Below, in pieces: positions 42,804 to 52,019 of a stretch of 55,756 nucleotides of DNA (positions are counted from its first letter, which is position 1; each line of letters begins with the position of its first letter). The stretch comes from Alphaproteobacteria bacterium (GTDB lineage Bacteria; Pseudomonadota; Alphaproteobacteria; Caulobacterales; Caulobacteraceae): NCBI GenBank assembly GCA_025359785.1, contig JANYET010000059.1:1-55756 (forward strand), written 5' to 3'. Position numbers and translations under genes: made by a program. Under the pieces are notes generated by a model that did no database searches, had not been told where the DNA came from, and worked only from the letters and a program-made list of their open reading frames with translations.

Positions 42804-42849
42804 CCGACCGGCGCTGCGCGCCGGCCACCCTCCCCTAAAGAGGAGGGAT
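42794..42849. repeat. Hairpin repeat, right flank of the DUF559 gene
   Basis: On the minus strand it reads TCCCTCCTCTTTAGGGG, AGGGTGG, then the hairpin CCGGCGC GCA GCGCCGG, then TCGGGTGGGGGTTT. The hairpin sequence differs from the left flank on both sides of the stem, with pairing kept. It contains the presumed GTG start of the DUF559 gene. Confidence 0.9.
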
Positions 42850-42860
42850 GAAGTCTAGCC

Positions 42861-43283
42861 CTACTTCACCGGCGCGCCGGCGGCGGTGGCGCAGACGGCG
42901 ACCAGCAGGGCTTCGTCTTCCGGGCCGCCGAGCTTCTTGGGCGTCTCGGAACGCCAGCCGTTGGCGATGCTGAAGGTCGCCGACGGCTTGTAGGAGCCCA
43001 TCGGGATGATGTTCTTCTTGCCGCAATCCACGGCATAGACCGAACCCACGCCCTTGGTCGGGCCGCCCGGCATCAGGTTGGCCGACGGCTTGGAGATCGC
43101 CTGCATCACGACGATGCGGCCGGTCTCGCGGTCTTTGTAGGTATAGTCGCCGTCGTAGGACCACTCGATGCCGTTCGCCCCGTCGGCGAACTTGACCCAG
43201 TGTTCGGCATGGGCCGCGCCGTAGCTTGCGGCGGCGATGAGGGTGGCTAGCGCCAGGCTCTGGCGAATGGGGGCGCGGCGCAT
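42861..43283 (-). CDS. Secreted protein of unknown function
   Basis: 140 residues from ATG 43283 (an in-frame ATG at 43310 adds nine). A signal peptide ends GAAHAE. The mature domain has WVKFADGANGIEWSYDG and TYKDRETGRIVVMQAIS, then Cys residues in YAVDCGKK and VAVCAT that may pair. The Trp/Asp-rich strand pattern resembles surface-adhesin protein E-like or similar small beta-barrel domains, but this is tentative. It lies upstream of and divergent to groESL. Confidence 0.7.
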   Translation of the reverse strand: MRRAPIRQSLALATLIAAASYGAAHAEHWVKFADGANGIEWSYDGDYTYKDRETGRIVVMQAISKPSANLMPGGPTKGVGSVYAVDCGKKNIIPMGSYKPSATFSIANGWRSETPKKLGGPEDEALLVAVCATAAGAPVK

Positions 43284-43372
43284 GGGGCGGTCTCTCCGGA
43301 CTGACTTCACGATCTTCGGCCGCGACCCTAGCGGCGCCCAGCAATCGCCTCCAACCGAAATATCGTCGCGCC

Positions 43373-43401
43373 TTGACTCTACAGGGGGGTTTTCCTACTT
43401 G
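43373..43401 (+). promoter_or_regulatory. groESL promoter
   Basis: A -35 element TTGACT (43373-43378) and a -10 like CCTACT/TACTTG (43394-43401), 15-17 bp apart, in the housekeeping sigma pattern. Transcription would start near 43407, directly before the CIRCE element. Confidence 0.6.
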
Positions 43402-43411
43402 CAGCCCGTCG

Positions 43412-43438
43412 TTAGCACTCAAGGACCGCGACTGCTAA
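43412..43438 (+). promoter_or_regulatory. CIRCE element (HrcA operator)
   Basis: TTAGCACTC (43412-43420), nine-nt spacer, GACTGCTAA (43430-43438). The consensus is TTAGCACTC-N9-GAGTGCTAA, so only one base differs. It is the binding site of the heat-shock repressor HrcA and lies 67 nt upstream of groES. Confidence 0.95.
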
Positions 43439-43505
43439 CACGCGGCCCGAGCAGCGCTGGCGCTGTCATCAAAACCAACCGTCGATCGAACGGAGAAAGA
43501 GCATC

Positions 43506-43796
43506 ATGGCGTTTCGTCCCCTGGGAGACCGCGTCCTCGTCAAGCGCGTCGAGGAAGAAGAAAAGACCAAGGGCGGGATCATCATCCCCGACACCGCGAA
43601 GGAAAAGCCGCAGGAAGGCGAAGTCATCGCGACCGGCCCCGGCGCGCGTGACGATACCGGCAAGATCCAGCCCCTCGACGTCAAGAAGGGCGACAAGATC
43701 CTGTTCGGCAAGTGGTCCGGCACCGAGGTCAAGCTCGACGGCGCCGACCTGCTGATCATGAAGGAAAGCGACATCCTGGGCGTGCTCGAGGCCTAA
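43506..43796 (+). CDS. groES: Co-chaperonin GroES
   Basis: 96 residues. It begins [19 protein letters not shown] and has the mobile loop [16 protein letters not shown], which binds GroEL. The length is standard. GGAGAAAGAGCATC upstream provides the ribosome-binding site. It is first in the groESL operon under CIRCE control, with groEL 58 nt downstream. Confidence 0.97.
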   Translation: MAFRPLGDRVLVKRVEEEEKTKGGIIIPDTAKEKPQEGEVIATGPGARDDTGKIQPLDVKKGDKILFGKWSGTEVKLDGADLLIMKESDILGVLEA

Positions 43797-43830
43797 CGCG
43801 CCCGACGACCGGACTTTCCCTCCCCCTTAG

Positions 43831-45504
<1,674 letters not shown>

Positions 45505-45532
45505 TCCACGCTCACAACGCTTTGAGAAACGA

Positions 45533-45561
45533 GGGCGGGGCCGCAAGGTGCCGCCCTTTTT
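45533..45561 (+). terminator. Rho-independent terminator of groESL
   Basis: Stem GGGCGG (45533-45538) / CCGCCC (45551-45556) with additional G-C pairs inside, followed by five T (45557-45561). Confidence 0.85.
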
Positions 45562-45596
45562 CTATGGCTCACCGACAACGCAGCGGACGCCCTCGG

Positions 45597-45744
45597 GTCA
45601 TCCCGGAAAGCCGCTCTTGCGGCTTGTCCGGGACCCATACGCACAGACCCATCGGGCTGGCCACCGTCCGTCGGCGTCCATGGGTCCCGGTCTTCGCGCG
45701 CCGCGAAACCGGGATGACATGGGGTGTGGATGCGGGAAAGGATG
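45597..45744. repeat. Compound palindrome of the GTCATCCCGG type
   Basis: The outer arms GTCATCCCGG and CCGGGATGAC (ending near 45718) pair. Inside, TCCCGGA-AGCCGC / GCGGCTT-TCCGGGA forms one hairpin (45601-45633), CCCGGTCTTCGCG / CGCGAAACCGGG another (45686-45713), and GGGACCCAT / ATGGGTCCC joins them. Such palindromes are widely dispersed in alphaproteobacteria. Its right part (45686-45744) recurs as a direct repeat at 46623-46681. Confidence 0.85.
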
Positions 45745-45808
45745 GGCGCCGTTCATGCGAGGAGACGCCCCGTGTCCACCTCTCCCCGACTCGGGCGCTA
45801 AATCGCCT

Positions 45809-46618
45809 ATGGCAGAGCCATCTCCCTTCGATGACGCGGCGATCTACTACGACCGCTTCCGGGCGCCCTACGCCCCGGCCGCGCTGCGCTACATCGGTGA
45901 CACGCTGGACCTTGGGCGCGATGCGCGGGTCCTCGATCTCGGCTGTGGGCCCGGGACGATTGCGATCCCGCTGTCGCGCCTGGCGGTCGAAGTCGTCGCC
46001 GTGGACCCTGGGGCCGCCATGCTCGCGGAGGCCAGGCGGCTGGCCGCTCTGCGCGGCGTGACCAATATCCGCTGGATTCAAGGCCGGGCCGAGGACCTGC
46101 CCTCCGATCTCGGAACCTTTCAACTGGTCACCATGGGGCAGTCCTTCCACTGGATGGATCGCGACCGGGTCCTGCGCCAGCTTGCGGACCTGGTGGAGCC
46201 CGGCGGCGCGCTGGCGATCCTGGATGAGGGACGACGGCGACCGCAGGAAAGCTGGGAACCGCTGGCCGCGGCGGTCGCGGGCCGATTCCTGGCGCGCCGC
46301 GGACGTCACCCGCTGAAGCACCCGGAAGTCGCCCACGCGCCGTCGCTGCGGCGATCGAGCCACTTCGCCGACTTCACGGTCCGCGAATTCGCCTTTGAGA
46401 TAACCCGCGACACCGCCTCGATCCTGGGCTGCGTCTACGCGGGGGTCGGCCTGTCGAAATCGGTGCTTGGCGAGCGGGCGGCGGCGTTTGAGACGGAGCT
46501 CGTGGAGGCCCTTTTGCGGTTGAACCCCTCGGGCCTTTTCCACGAGCAACTGGAAACCGCGGTTCTGATTGCGCCTCGAAGGAGTCCTGGCTTGGTCACG
46601 CCCGCAGAGCAGACCTAG
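45809..46618 (+). CDS. Class I SAM-dependent methyltransferase
   Basis: 269 residues from ATG 45809. Motif I is VLDLGCGPGTIAIPLSRL, with the acidic residue of the second strand in VVAVDPGAAML. A conserved GQSFHWMDRDRVL replaces the usual post-I motif and is seen in the ubiquinone/menaquinone-type small-molecule methyltransferase branch. The substrate is unknown. The gene is flanked by 59-bp direct repeats (45686-45744 and 46623-46681), so it may have been inserted or be removable by recombination. Confidence 0.85.
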   Translation: MAEPSPFDDAAIYYDRFRAPYAPAALRYIGDTLDLGRDARVLDLGCGPGTIAIPLSRLAVEVVAVDPGAAMLAEARRLAALRGVTNIRWIQGRAEDLPSDLGTFQLVTMGQSFHWMDRDRVLRQLADLVEPGGALAILDEGRRRPQESWEPLAAAVAGRFLARRGRHPLKHPEVAHAPSLRRSSHFADFTVREFAFEITRDTASILGCVYAGVGLSKSVLGERAAAFETELVEALLRLNPSGLFHEQLETAVLIAPRRSPGLVTPAEQT

Positions 46619-46622
46619 GAGG

Positions 46623-46681
46623 CCCGGTCTTCGCTTGCCGCGAAACCGGGATGACATGCGGTGTGGATGCGGGAAAGGATG
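46623..46681. repeat. 59-bp direct repeat copy downstream of the methyltransferase
   Basis: It matches 45686-45744 at 56 of 59 positions by eye. It contains the hairpin CCCGGTCTTCGC / GCGAAACCGGG and the tail GTGTGGATGCGGGAAAGGAT. It starts 4 nt after the methyltransferase stop and ends 27 nt before the CoA-transferase start. Confidence 0.9.
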
Positions 46682-46708
46682 CCGCGCACTCGCCGAAGGA
46701 AACACCCC

Positions 46709-47902
46709 ATGCCCCTGCTGTCCGACCTGAAGGTCGTCGAATGGTCCACCTGGATCGCGGGGCCGGGCTGCGCGGCGGTGATGGCCGACTGGGGCGCCGA
46801 CGTGATCAAGGTCGAGAGTGCTGCGGGCGATGCGACGCGCACCTTCTGGCCCGACACCGCCGAATGTCCGGGCAACCCGATCTTCTCCAACGAGAACCGC
46901 GGCAAGCGCGGCGTGGTACTGAATCTCGCCAAGCCGGAAGGCCGCGCGGCCCTGATCGCCATCCTTAAGGACGCCGACGTCTTCGTGACCAACGTGCGGC
47001 CCGGCGCGCTGAAGCGCGCGCGGCTGGACTACGACAGCGTCCGGGACGAGCTGCCCCGGCTGATCTACGCCAATGTCACCGGCTATGGCCTGACCGGCCC
47101 CGAGGCCGATATTCCCGCCTTCGACCTCACCGGGTTCTGGAACCGCAGCGGCGTGGCGCATGCGATCAATCCGCCGGACCGCGAGCCGATCGGGTCGCGC
47201 CCCGGCATGGGCGACCATGTCACCGCGCTGGCGACCCTGTCCGGCGTCCTGGCCGCGGTGCACGAGCGCGCCCGCACCGGCGTCGGCCGCCAGGTGGAGA
47301 CCGCCCTGATGCGGGTCGGGGCCTATGCGCTGGGCTGGGATCTGTCGATCCGCCTGCGCAACGGCGAGGCCCTGACGGCGCAGCCTCGCGCCACCCGGCC
47401 GGGCGCCATCGCGGGCTACTTCCGCACCCGGGACGACCGCTGGATCTATGTCGCCCAGCGCGGCCCCGACGATTTCCCACAGATGATGCGGGTCATCGGC
47501 CGCGCCGACCTGATCGACGCGCCGCGCTGCGCGGCCCCTATCGTCGACATGGCGGTGGTGCTGGAGATCCGCGCCATCCTGGAGGCGGTGTTCGCGGCCC
47601 TGACGCTGGACGAGGCCGTCGCCATGATGCGCAAGACCGACATCATCGCCGCGCCCCTGACCACGCTGGACGACTTCGTGGACGATCCGCAGGCGCATGC
47701 GGCGGGCTGTTTCGTGGATACGCCCGACGGCTGGGGCGGCAGCTTCAAGGCGCCGGCCGCGCCGGTGCGCTTCCCCGGGACGGCCACGGGCCCGGCGGGC
47801 CCGGCGCCCAAGCTCGGCGAGCACACCCGCGAGGTGCTGCTGGCGGCGGGCTACGCGCCGGCGGCTGTCGAGGCCCTGATCGCCAGCGGCGCGGCGACCT
47901 GA
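46709..47902 (+). CDS. CaiB/BaiF-family CoA-transferase
   Basis: 397 residues from ATG 46709. The family landmarks are LSDLKVVEWSTWIAGPGC, ADWGADVIKVE, FSNENRGKRGVVLNL and VTGYGLTGP, and an Asp in PAFDLTGFW at the place of the catalytic aspartate. Class III CoA-transferases move CoA between organic acids and acyl-CoA thioesters. The substrate is unknown. It probably works with the acyl-CoA enzymes elsewhere in the window. Confidence 0.92.
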   Translation: MPLLSDLKVVEWSTWIAGPGCAAVMADWGADVIKVESAAGDATRTFWPDTAECPGNPIFSNENRGKRGVVLNLAKPEGRAALIAILKDADVFVTNVRPGALKRARLDYDSVRDELPRLIYANVTGYGLTGPEADIPAFDLTGFWNRSGVAHAINPPDREPIGSRPGMGDHVTALATLSGVLAAVHERARTGVGRQVETALMRVGAYALGWDLSIRLRNGEALTAQPRATRPGAIAGYFRTRDDRWIYVAQRGPDDFPQMMRVIGRADLIDAPRCAAPIVDMAVVLEIRAILEAVFAALTLDEAVAMMRKTDIIAAPLTTLDDFVDDPQAHAAGCFVDTPDGWGGSFKAPAAPVRFPGTATGPAGPAPKLGEHTREVLLAAGYAPAAVEALIASGAAT

Positions 47903-47959
47903 AGCTTTGTCGCTCTTGCTGATCGGCCGGCGAAGATGACGGCCGGCAAACGCTGCGAC

Positions 47960-48325
47960 CTAGCGCCGATACTCCCGCCGGTCGTCGCGCAGGATCATGC
48001 CGCCGATCCAGCTGGAGACCCCGGTGATCACCGCCGCCAGGACGCCGGCGATCAGGCCGTGCACGTGGAAGCCGGGCACGACCATCGAGACCAGCAGGAT
48101 CATCCCGGCGTTGACGATCAGCAGGAACAGACCCAGCGTCACCAGGGTCAGCGGCAGCGTCAGGATCACGATGACCGGCCGCACGATGGCGTTGACCACG
48201 CCCAGCAGCAGCGCCGCCAGGACCAGGGCCGTGGGGCCGGAGACGGTGATCCCTGCCACCAGCTTGGAGGCGACCCACAGGCCCAGCGCCCCGAAGATCA
48301 CCCGGACGATCAGTTTGGTCAGCAT
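47960..48325 (-). CDS. Phage holin family 4 superfamily IV membrane protein
   Basis: 121 residues with four hydrophobic helices and the family pattern LLGVVNAIVRPVIVILTLPLTLVTLGLFLLIVNAGM (core given in two parts: VNAIVRPVIVILTLPLT and LGLFLLIVNAG). The family is named after mycobacteriophage holins but is common in chromosomes without phage, where its role is unclear. No other phage gene is nearby, so this is a housekeeping membrane protein. Confidence 0.85.
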   Translation of the reverse strand: MLTKLIVRVIFGALGLWVASKLVAGITVSGPTALVLAALLLGVVNAIVRPVIVILTLPLTLVTLGLFLLIVNAGMILLVSMVVPGFHVHGLIAGVLAAVITGVSSWIGGMILRDDRREYRR

Positions 48326-48468
48326 GGCGCTCCCCTCTCGCGTCTAAAGCGAAGCCACTAGAGCCCGGCGGCGGCCCGTAGGAAAGGGTTTCGCGTTCGA
48401 CACGCGGTCGGCGCATTTTGGCCCTGGCCCAACGCCACGCTAAGCTGACCGACCACCAAGAGGCGCGC

Positions 48469-49248
48469 ATGTACCGATACCTTCTCCTGCCGGCGATGCT
48501 GATGGCGATCAGCGCCTGCGCCTCGGGCGATCCGGGGGATGGCGACCGCGCCGGACCGCCCGGCGGCCCGCCGCGTATCCGGCTGTTCATCAGCCCGTCC
48601 GGCGAGCCCTTCCGCGGCGAAGGCGGCCTCGCCCGCTGGTTCGCCCAGGCCGACGCCGACCACGACGGGGCGATCACCCTGGAAGAATTCCGCATCGACG
48701 CGATGCGCTCGTTCAAGGTGCTGGACGTCAACGGCGACGGGACCATCGACGGCTTCGAACTGCAGGCCTACGAGCGCGATATCGTCCCGGAGATCGGCAT
48801 CATGACCTTCGACGACCCGGCCCAGGGCGGCGGCCGGATGCGCCGGGGCGGCGGGGGACCGGGTGGCAGCGGGGGAGCGGGTAGCGGCGGCGCCACAGGG
48901 GGATCATCGCCCCGCACCAACGACACCGGCGGCTCCCACGTCGACGCCGAGGCTCTGCTGCGCCAGCAGAGCGTGAAGATCCCCATCGCCGGGCGCGACG
49001 GGGCCGCGCGCTATTCGCTGCTCAACGAGCCGCAGCCAATCGCCGCGGCCGATGCCGATCTCGACGGCAAGGTGACGCTGGCCGAATGGAAGGCGATCAC
49101 CGATCGCCGCTTCGCCAAGCTCGACCGCCTGAAAACCGGGCGGCTGACCATGGACAGCCTCTTGAAGGTGCAGCCCAAGGACCAGAAGGGCGGGCCCCGC
49201 GCCGCACCGAATGGACAGCCCGCGGAACGGGGCGCTCACCCCCAATAG
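48469..49248 (+). CDS. EF-hand calcium-binding lipoprotein
   Basis: 259 residues from ATG 48469. A signal peptide ends in a lipobox ISAC (Cys17). Three canonical EF-hand loops are visible: DADHDGAITLEE, DVNGDGTIDGFE and DADLDGKVTLAE; a fourth (DRLKTGRLTMDS) has lost its acidic residues. The first pair and the last pair are separated by a long Gly/Ser-rich linker (about 120-160). It is likely outer-membrane or periplasmic Ca2+-dependent. The 3' end overlaps the convergent patatin gene by 13 nt. Confidence 0.85.
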   Translation: MYRYLLLPAMLMAISACASGDPGDGDRAGPPGGPPRIRLFISPSGEPFRGEGGLARWFAQADADHDGAITLEEFRIDAMRSFKVLDVNGDGTIDGFELQAYERDIVPEIGIMTFDDPAQGGGRMRRGGGGPGGSGGAGSGGATGGSSPRTNDTGGSHVDAEALLRQQSVKIPIAGRDGAARYSLLNEPQPIAAADADLDGKVTLAEWKAITDRRFAKLDRLKTGRLTMDSLLKVQPKDQKGGPRAAPNGQPAERGAHPQ

Positions 49249-50129
49249 GGCTGGATGTCCTTGGCATAGGCGAGACCCTGGACGAGCCCGGCCCGCGCGG
49301 CGTCGACGCGGCGGGCGAAGTCCATCAGGTTGGGCCCGAACGCCGCGACGCTGGCCTCGTCCGGCGTGATCAGCAGCACCGTGGCGCCGCCGTCCTTCAG
49401 GCTCTCGATCTCCTGGTCGAGCAGCTGGCCCATGCGGTTGGCGGCGTCCAGCGTCTCGCCGAGCCGCAGCGCGATCACCGCCACCACCTGGTGGCCGGCC
49501 GCCATGTCGGCGTTGGTGGGCGAGCGCATGCCGCCATCGATATAGCGGCGACCCTTGAGGGTCACCGGCGGGAAGACGCCGGGCACGCTGCAGCTCGAGG
49601 CCACGGCGCGGGCGACGCCAACGCCGGACGCGCGGGTCCAGAGCTGGAAGCCGCCAGTCTCGGCGTCGACCGCCGTGCAGGCGAAATCGCGCTCCGGCCA
49701 GGCGTCATCCGGCAGGCTCGCGAAGGCGTGGCCAAAGCTCGCCAGGAACGCGGACTCGTCCATGGTCCGGGCGGCCAGCGCGAAGGCGCCGATCTCGGCG
49801 CGGGCCGCGGCCGGGTTGCGCGTGCCGCTCTGCGCCTCGGCCATCAGCCGCATCAGCGTCGAGAGGTCGGCGGCCGGGCGGCCTGCGTCGCGGCCTGGGT
49901 CGCCGCCGGCGGAGGCTGGACGATAGGCCTCGGCCAGAATCGGGTCGGCCAGGGTCTTGGCGTCCGCGCCCAGCGCCAGCCGGGCGCCCACGAACGAGCC
50001 CGCCGAGGTGCCGAGCGTGAAGTCCGCCCGGCCGAGGTCGGCCCCGGCCTGCGCCAGGCCGGCGATCAGTCCGCTCTCCCAGGCGATCCCCACCGGTCCG
50101 CCGCCGCCCAGCACCAAAGCCCGTGTCAT
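49236..50129 (-). CDS. Patatin-like phospholipase
   Basis: 297 residues. The oxyanion motif GGGGPVG (8-14), the nucleophile Ser42 in GTSAG, and the catalytic Asp in YIDGGMRSP are all present. Family members are acyl hydrolases acting on phospholipids or other lipid esters, usually cytoplasmic or membrane-associated. No signal peptide. The neighbouring LuxR/hydrolase gene is on the same strand, 48 bp upstream, so an operon is possible. Confidence 0.9.
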   Translation of the reverse strand: MTRALVLGGGGPVGIAWESGLIAGLAQAGADLGRADFTLGTSAGSFVGARLALGADAKTLADPILAEAYRPASAGGDPGRDAGRPAADLSTLMRLMAEAQSGTRNPAAARAEIGAFALAARTMDESAFLASFGHAFASLPDDAWPERDFACTAVDAETGGFQLWTRASGVGVARAVASSCSVPGVFPPVTLKGRRYIDGGMRSPTNADMAAGHQVVAVIALRLGETLDAANRMGQLLDQEIESLKDGGATVLLITPDEASVAAFGPNLMDFARRVDAARAGLVQGLAYAKDIQPYWG

Positions 50130-50177
50130 GTCCGGTTCTCCCGCAGGACCTTACTGTCCGGGAGACCGGGCGGCTTG

Positions 50178-51878
50178 TCATCCCCCCGCGGCGTGGTCCG
50201 GTCCGGCTGCCAGCCGCTGGAGGATCTCAGGCCAATGCTTCTGGCTCATGTAGTGGCCGATGCCCTCCATCTGGCGCACTTCGCCGGCGCCGGGACCGAG
50301 GTAGCCCAGGAGCTCCGGCAGCGAGGTCATCCCATCCTCCGCGCCGTGCCAGATGATCACCGGGCGGTCGGGCGTGTACGGCGGAGCATGGCGCGCGCGC
50401 CGATAGGCCTTGAGCTCATCGCACGGGCCGCGGATCGAGCGCGCCAGAGCTTCGCCGACCAGCGCGCACATATAGTCCACGGCCTCCGGCCGTGTTTCGA
50501 TAAAGGCGCGATCGCCGGGCGAAATAGCCCCGGCGCGCGCCATGTTGCGGGTCAGCGCGTGCGAGCGTCGCAGGCGCAGCACCGTGAAGATCGCTTCAAC
50601 GATCCACGGATTGGCCTCCAGCCGGGCGCGGATGTCGCCGAGCAGGTTCGGCGGCTGGTTCGCCCGGTCCTGGATCCTGGGCGCGCGCCCCGACAGCAGC
50701 ATGACCATCTCGGCGCGCGGTCCCAGCCGCTGCGCCGTGGCCAGCGCCGACAGGCCGCCCGACAGCACGCTGACAATGCGGACCGTCGCCAGGCCGAGCT
50801 GATCGCATAGCTCGACAACGCTGTCGGCGACGGTTTCGAAACTGTAGGTCCGCAACGGATCGGACTGGCCGAAGCCCGGCCGCTCCGCCGCGATCAGCCG
50901 CAGCTTGAGCGCCGCCGCCAGAGCCTGGGTGCCGGGCAGCACCAAGCTTGAACCCATGCCTTCGTGGAAGAACAGCACCGGCTGGCCGGTGGGGCTCCCA
51001 TAGTCGCGGTAGGCCAGAACGCGGCCGTCGCGCAGCGTCAGCCGTTGGAGCGGCGGGGCGTCGGCCATCACCCGGCTGAGGTCCGCCGCCGCCGTCTCGG
51101 CCTCCAGGACGCCGGCCACCGCGCCCAGTTCGGTGAGCGCCCGCACGAGGTCGCTCTGCCGCGTCAGGCCCATCTTGTCGAAGATCGCGCCCAGCTGGTT
51201 GCGTACCGTGTTGATCGAGACGTCCAAGCTGTCGGCGGCCTGTTGCAGGGACAGCCCCTCGCGCAGCTTGCGGGCCAGACGGACCTCGGCCTCGGTCAGG
51301 CCGAAGCTGTCCTGCACACCGATCCATAGCCGCGAGGCGGCCTCTGGCGCGGGGAAGACCAGCGCCACGGCGCCCCGCATCGCCGCCCATCTGGCGCCCG
51401 CCTGGCCGATGCGGGACATCAGGGCTTGCGCCGGGGTGGCGTAGGCGAAGGCCGGTCCCGCGCCGCCCCGCCGCTCCAGCCGTACGACCTGCTGGCCGGA
51501 ACCCGCCTGAAGCTGCGCCAGCGCCTGATCGAGCGCCTCGCCGTTCTGCGGATCGTTGAACGCCAGCGGCGATCCCACGGCGGCGCGGCCCAGTCCGGCC
51601 AGCGCCGCGGCCGCCATGGGACTACAGACCAGCACCTTGCCGGTGGCGGAGAGCGCCAGCCAGCCAAGGTCGGCGCGCCAGCCTTCGTCCTGCGGCCCCT
51701 CGCCGGGCTTGGCCGCCAGCCGCGCCACCTCCTGGCCCTGAGCGAGCTCGGCCATGGCGCCGGCCGGCGGCGCGGCGTCCTCGCCCGGCAGCACATCCAT
51801 CAGATGGCCCCACCGCGTCGGATCTGCCGCGTAGCGATAGAACATGCCCAGGACGAGGTCCGCTTCAGCCGGCTTCAT
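50178..51878 (-). CDS. LuxR-type HTH fused to alpha/beta hydrolase
   Basis: 566 residues with three parts. Residues 1-180 are a sensor-like region of PAS type. Residues 191-250 are a LuxR HTH (GLTEAEVRLARKL, then LSLQQAADSLDVSINTVRNQ). Residues 275-560 are an alpha/beta hydrolase with nucleophile S373 in SVLSGGLSA, an Asp in WHGAEDGMTS and a His in GIGHYMS. The nucleophile elbow has Val in place of the first Gly (V-L-S-G-G). The hydrolase domain may serve as a ligand-binding or signal-cleaving module attached to a transcription factor. The target is unknown. Confidence 0.85.
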   Translation of the reverse strand: MKPAEADLVLGMFYRYAADPTRWGHLMDVLPGEDAAPPAGAMAELAQGQEVARLAAKPGEGPQDEGWRADLGWLALSATGKVLVCSPMAAAALAGLGRAAVGSPLAFNDPQNGEALDQALAQLQAGSGQQVVRLERRGGAGPAFAYATPAQALMSRIGQAGARWAAMRGAVALVFPAPEAASRLWIGVQDSFGLTEAEVRLARKLREGLSLQQAADSLDVSINTVRNQLGAIFDKMGLTRQSDLVRALTELGAVAGVLEAETAAADLSRVMADAPPLQRLTLRDGRVLAYRDYGSPTGQPVLFFHEGMGSSLVLPGTQALAAALKLRLIAAERPGFGQSDPLRTYSFETVADSVVELCDQLGLATVRIVSVLSGGLSALATAQRLGPRAEMVMLLSGRAPRIQDRANQPPNLLGDIRARLEANPWIVEAIFTVLRLRRSHALTRNMARAGAISPGDRAFIETRPEAVDYMCALVGEALARSIRGPCDELKAYRRARHAPPYTPDRPVIIWHGAEDGMTSLPELLGYLGPGAGEVRQMEGIGHYMSQKHWPEILQRLAAGPDHAAGG

Positions 51879-51987
51879 GTCGGGGCGTCGGCTCCGTGAA
51901 CGCGAATATGCCCTAGGCTCGCCGGAACGGAGTCATCTGACAAGAGCGTCCCCTTGCCTCACTCCGGCCCGCGTGGGATGCCTTCGG

Positions 51988-52004
51988 TCAAACAGATGTT
52001 TAGA
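51988..52004. promoter_or_regulatory. Operator-like site TCAAAC-N4-GTTTAGA
   Basis: TCAAAC (51988-51993), AGAT, GTTTAGA (51998-52004), 16 nt before the oxidoreductase ATG. It shares CAAAC-N4-GTTTA with 42286-42299 upstream of the acyl-CoA dehydrogenase. Confidence 0.5.
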
Positions 52005-52019
52005 CGGGAAACGAAGGTC

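Larger units (their letters stand above)
45505..45808. other. Intergenic region after groEL: terminator and palindromic repeat
   Basis: 304 bp with the groEL terminator (45533-45561), a compound palindromic repeat (45597-45744) and about 65 bp before the methyltransferase start. The frame of the methyltransferase stays open upstream, but this part is repeat sequence. Confidence 0.7.

Noticed and set aside
45569..47824. Minus-strand frame of 751 codons opposite the methyltransferase and CoA-transferase
   Set aside because: Antisense shadow with no motifs. It also runs through the two dispersed repeats.
47960..48325. Prophage remnant because of the holin-family gene
   Set aside because: The family is common in bacterial chromosomes and no other phage gene, attachment site or integrase was found.
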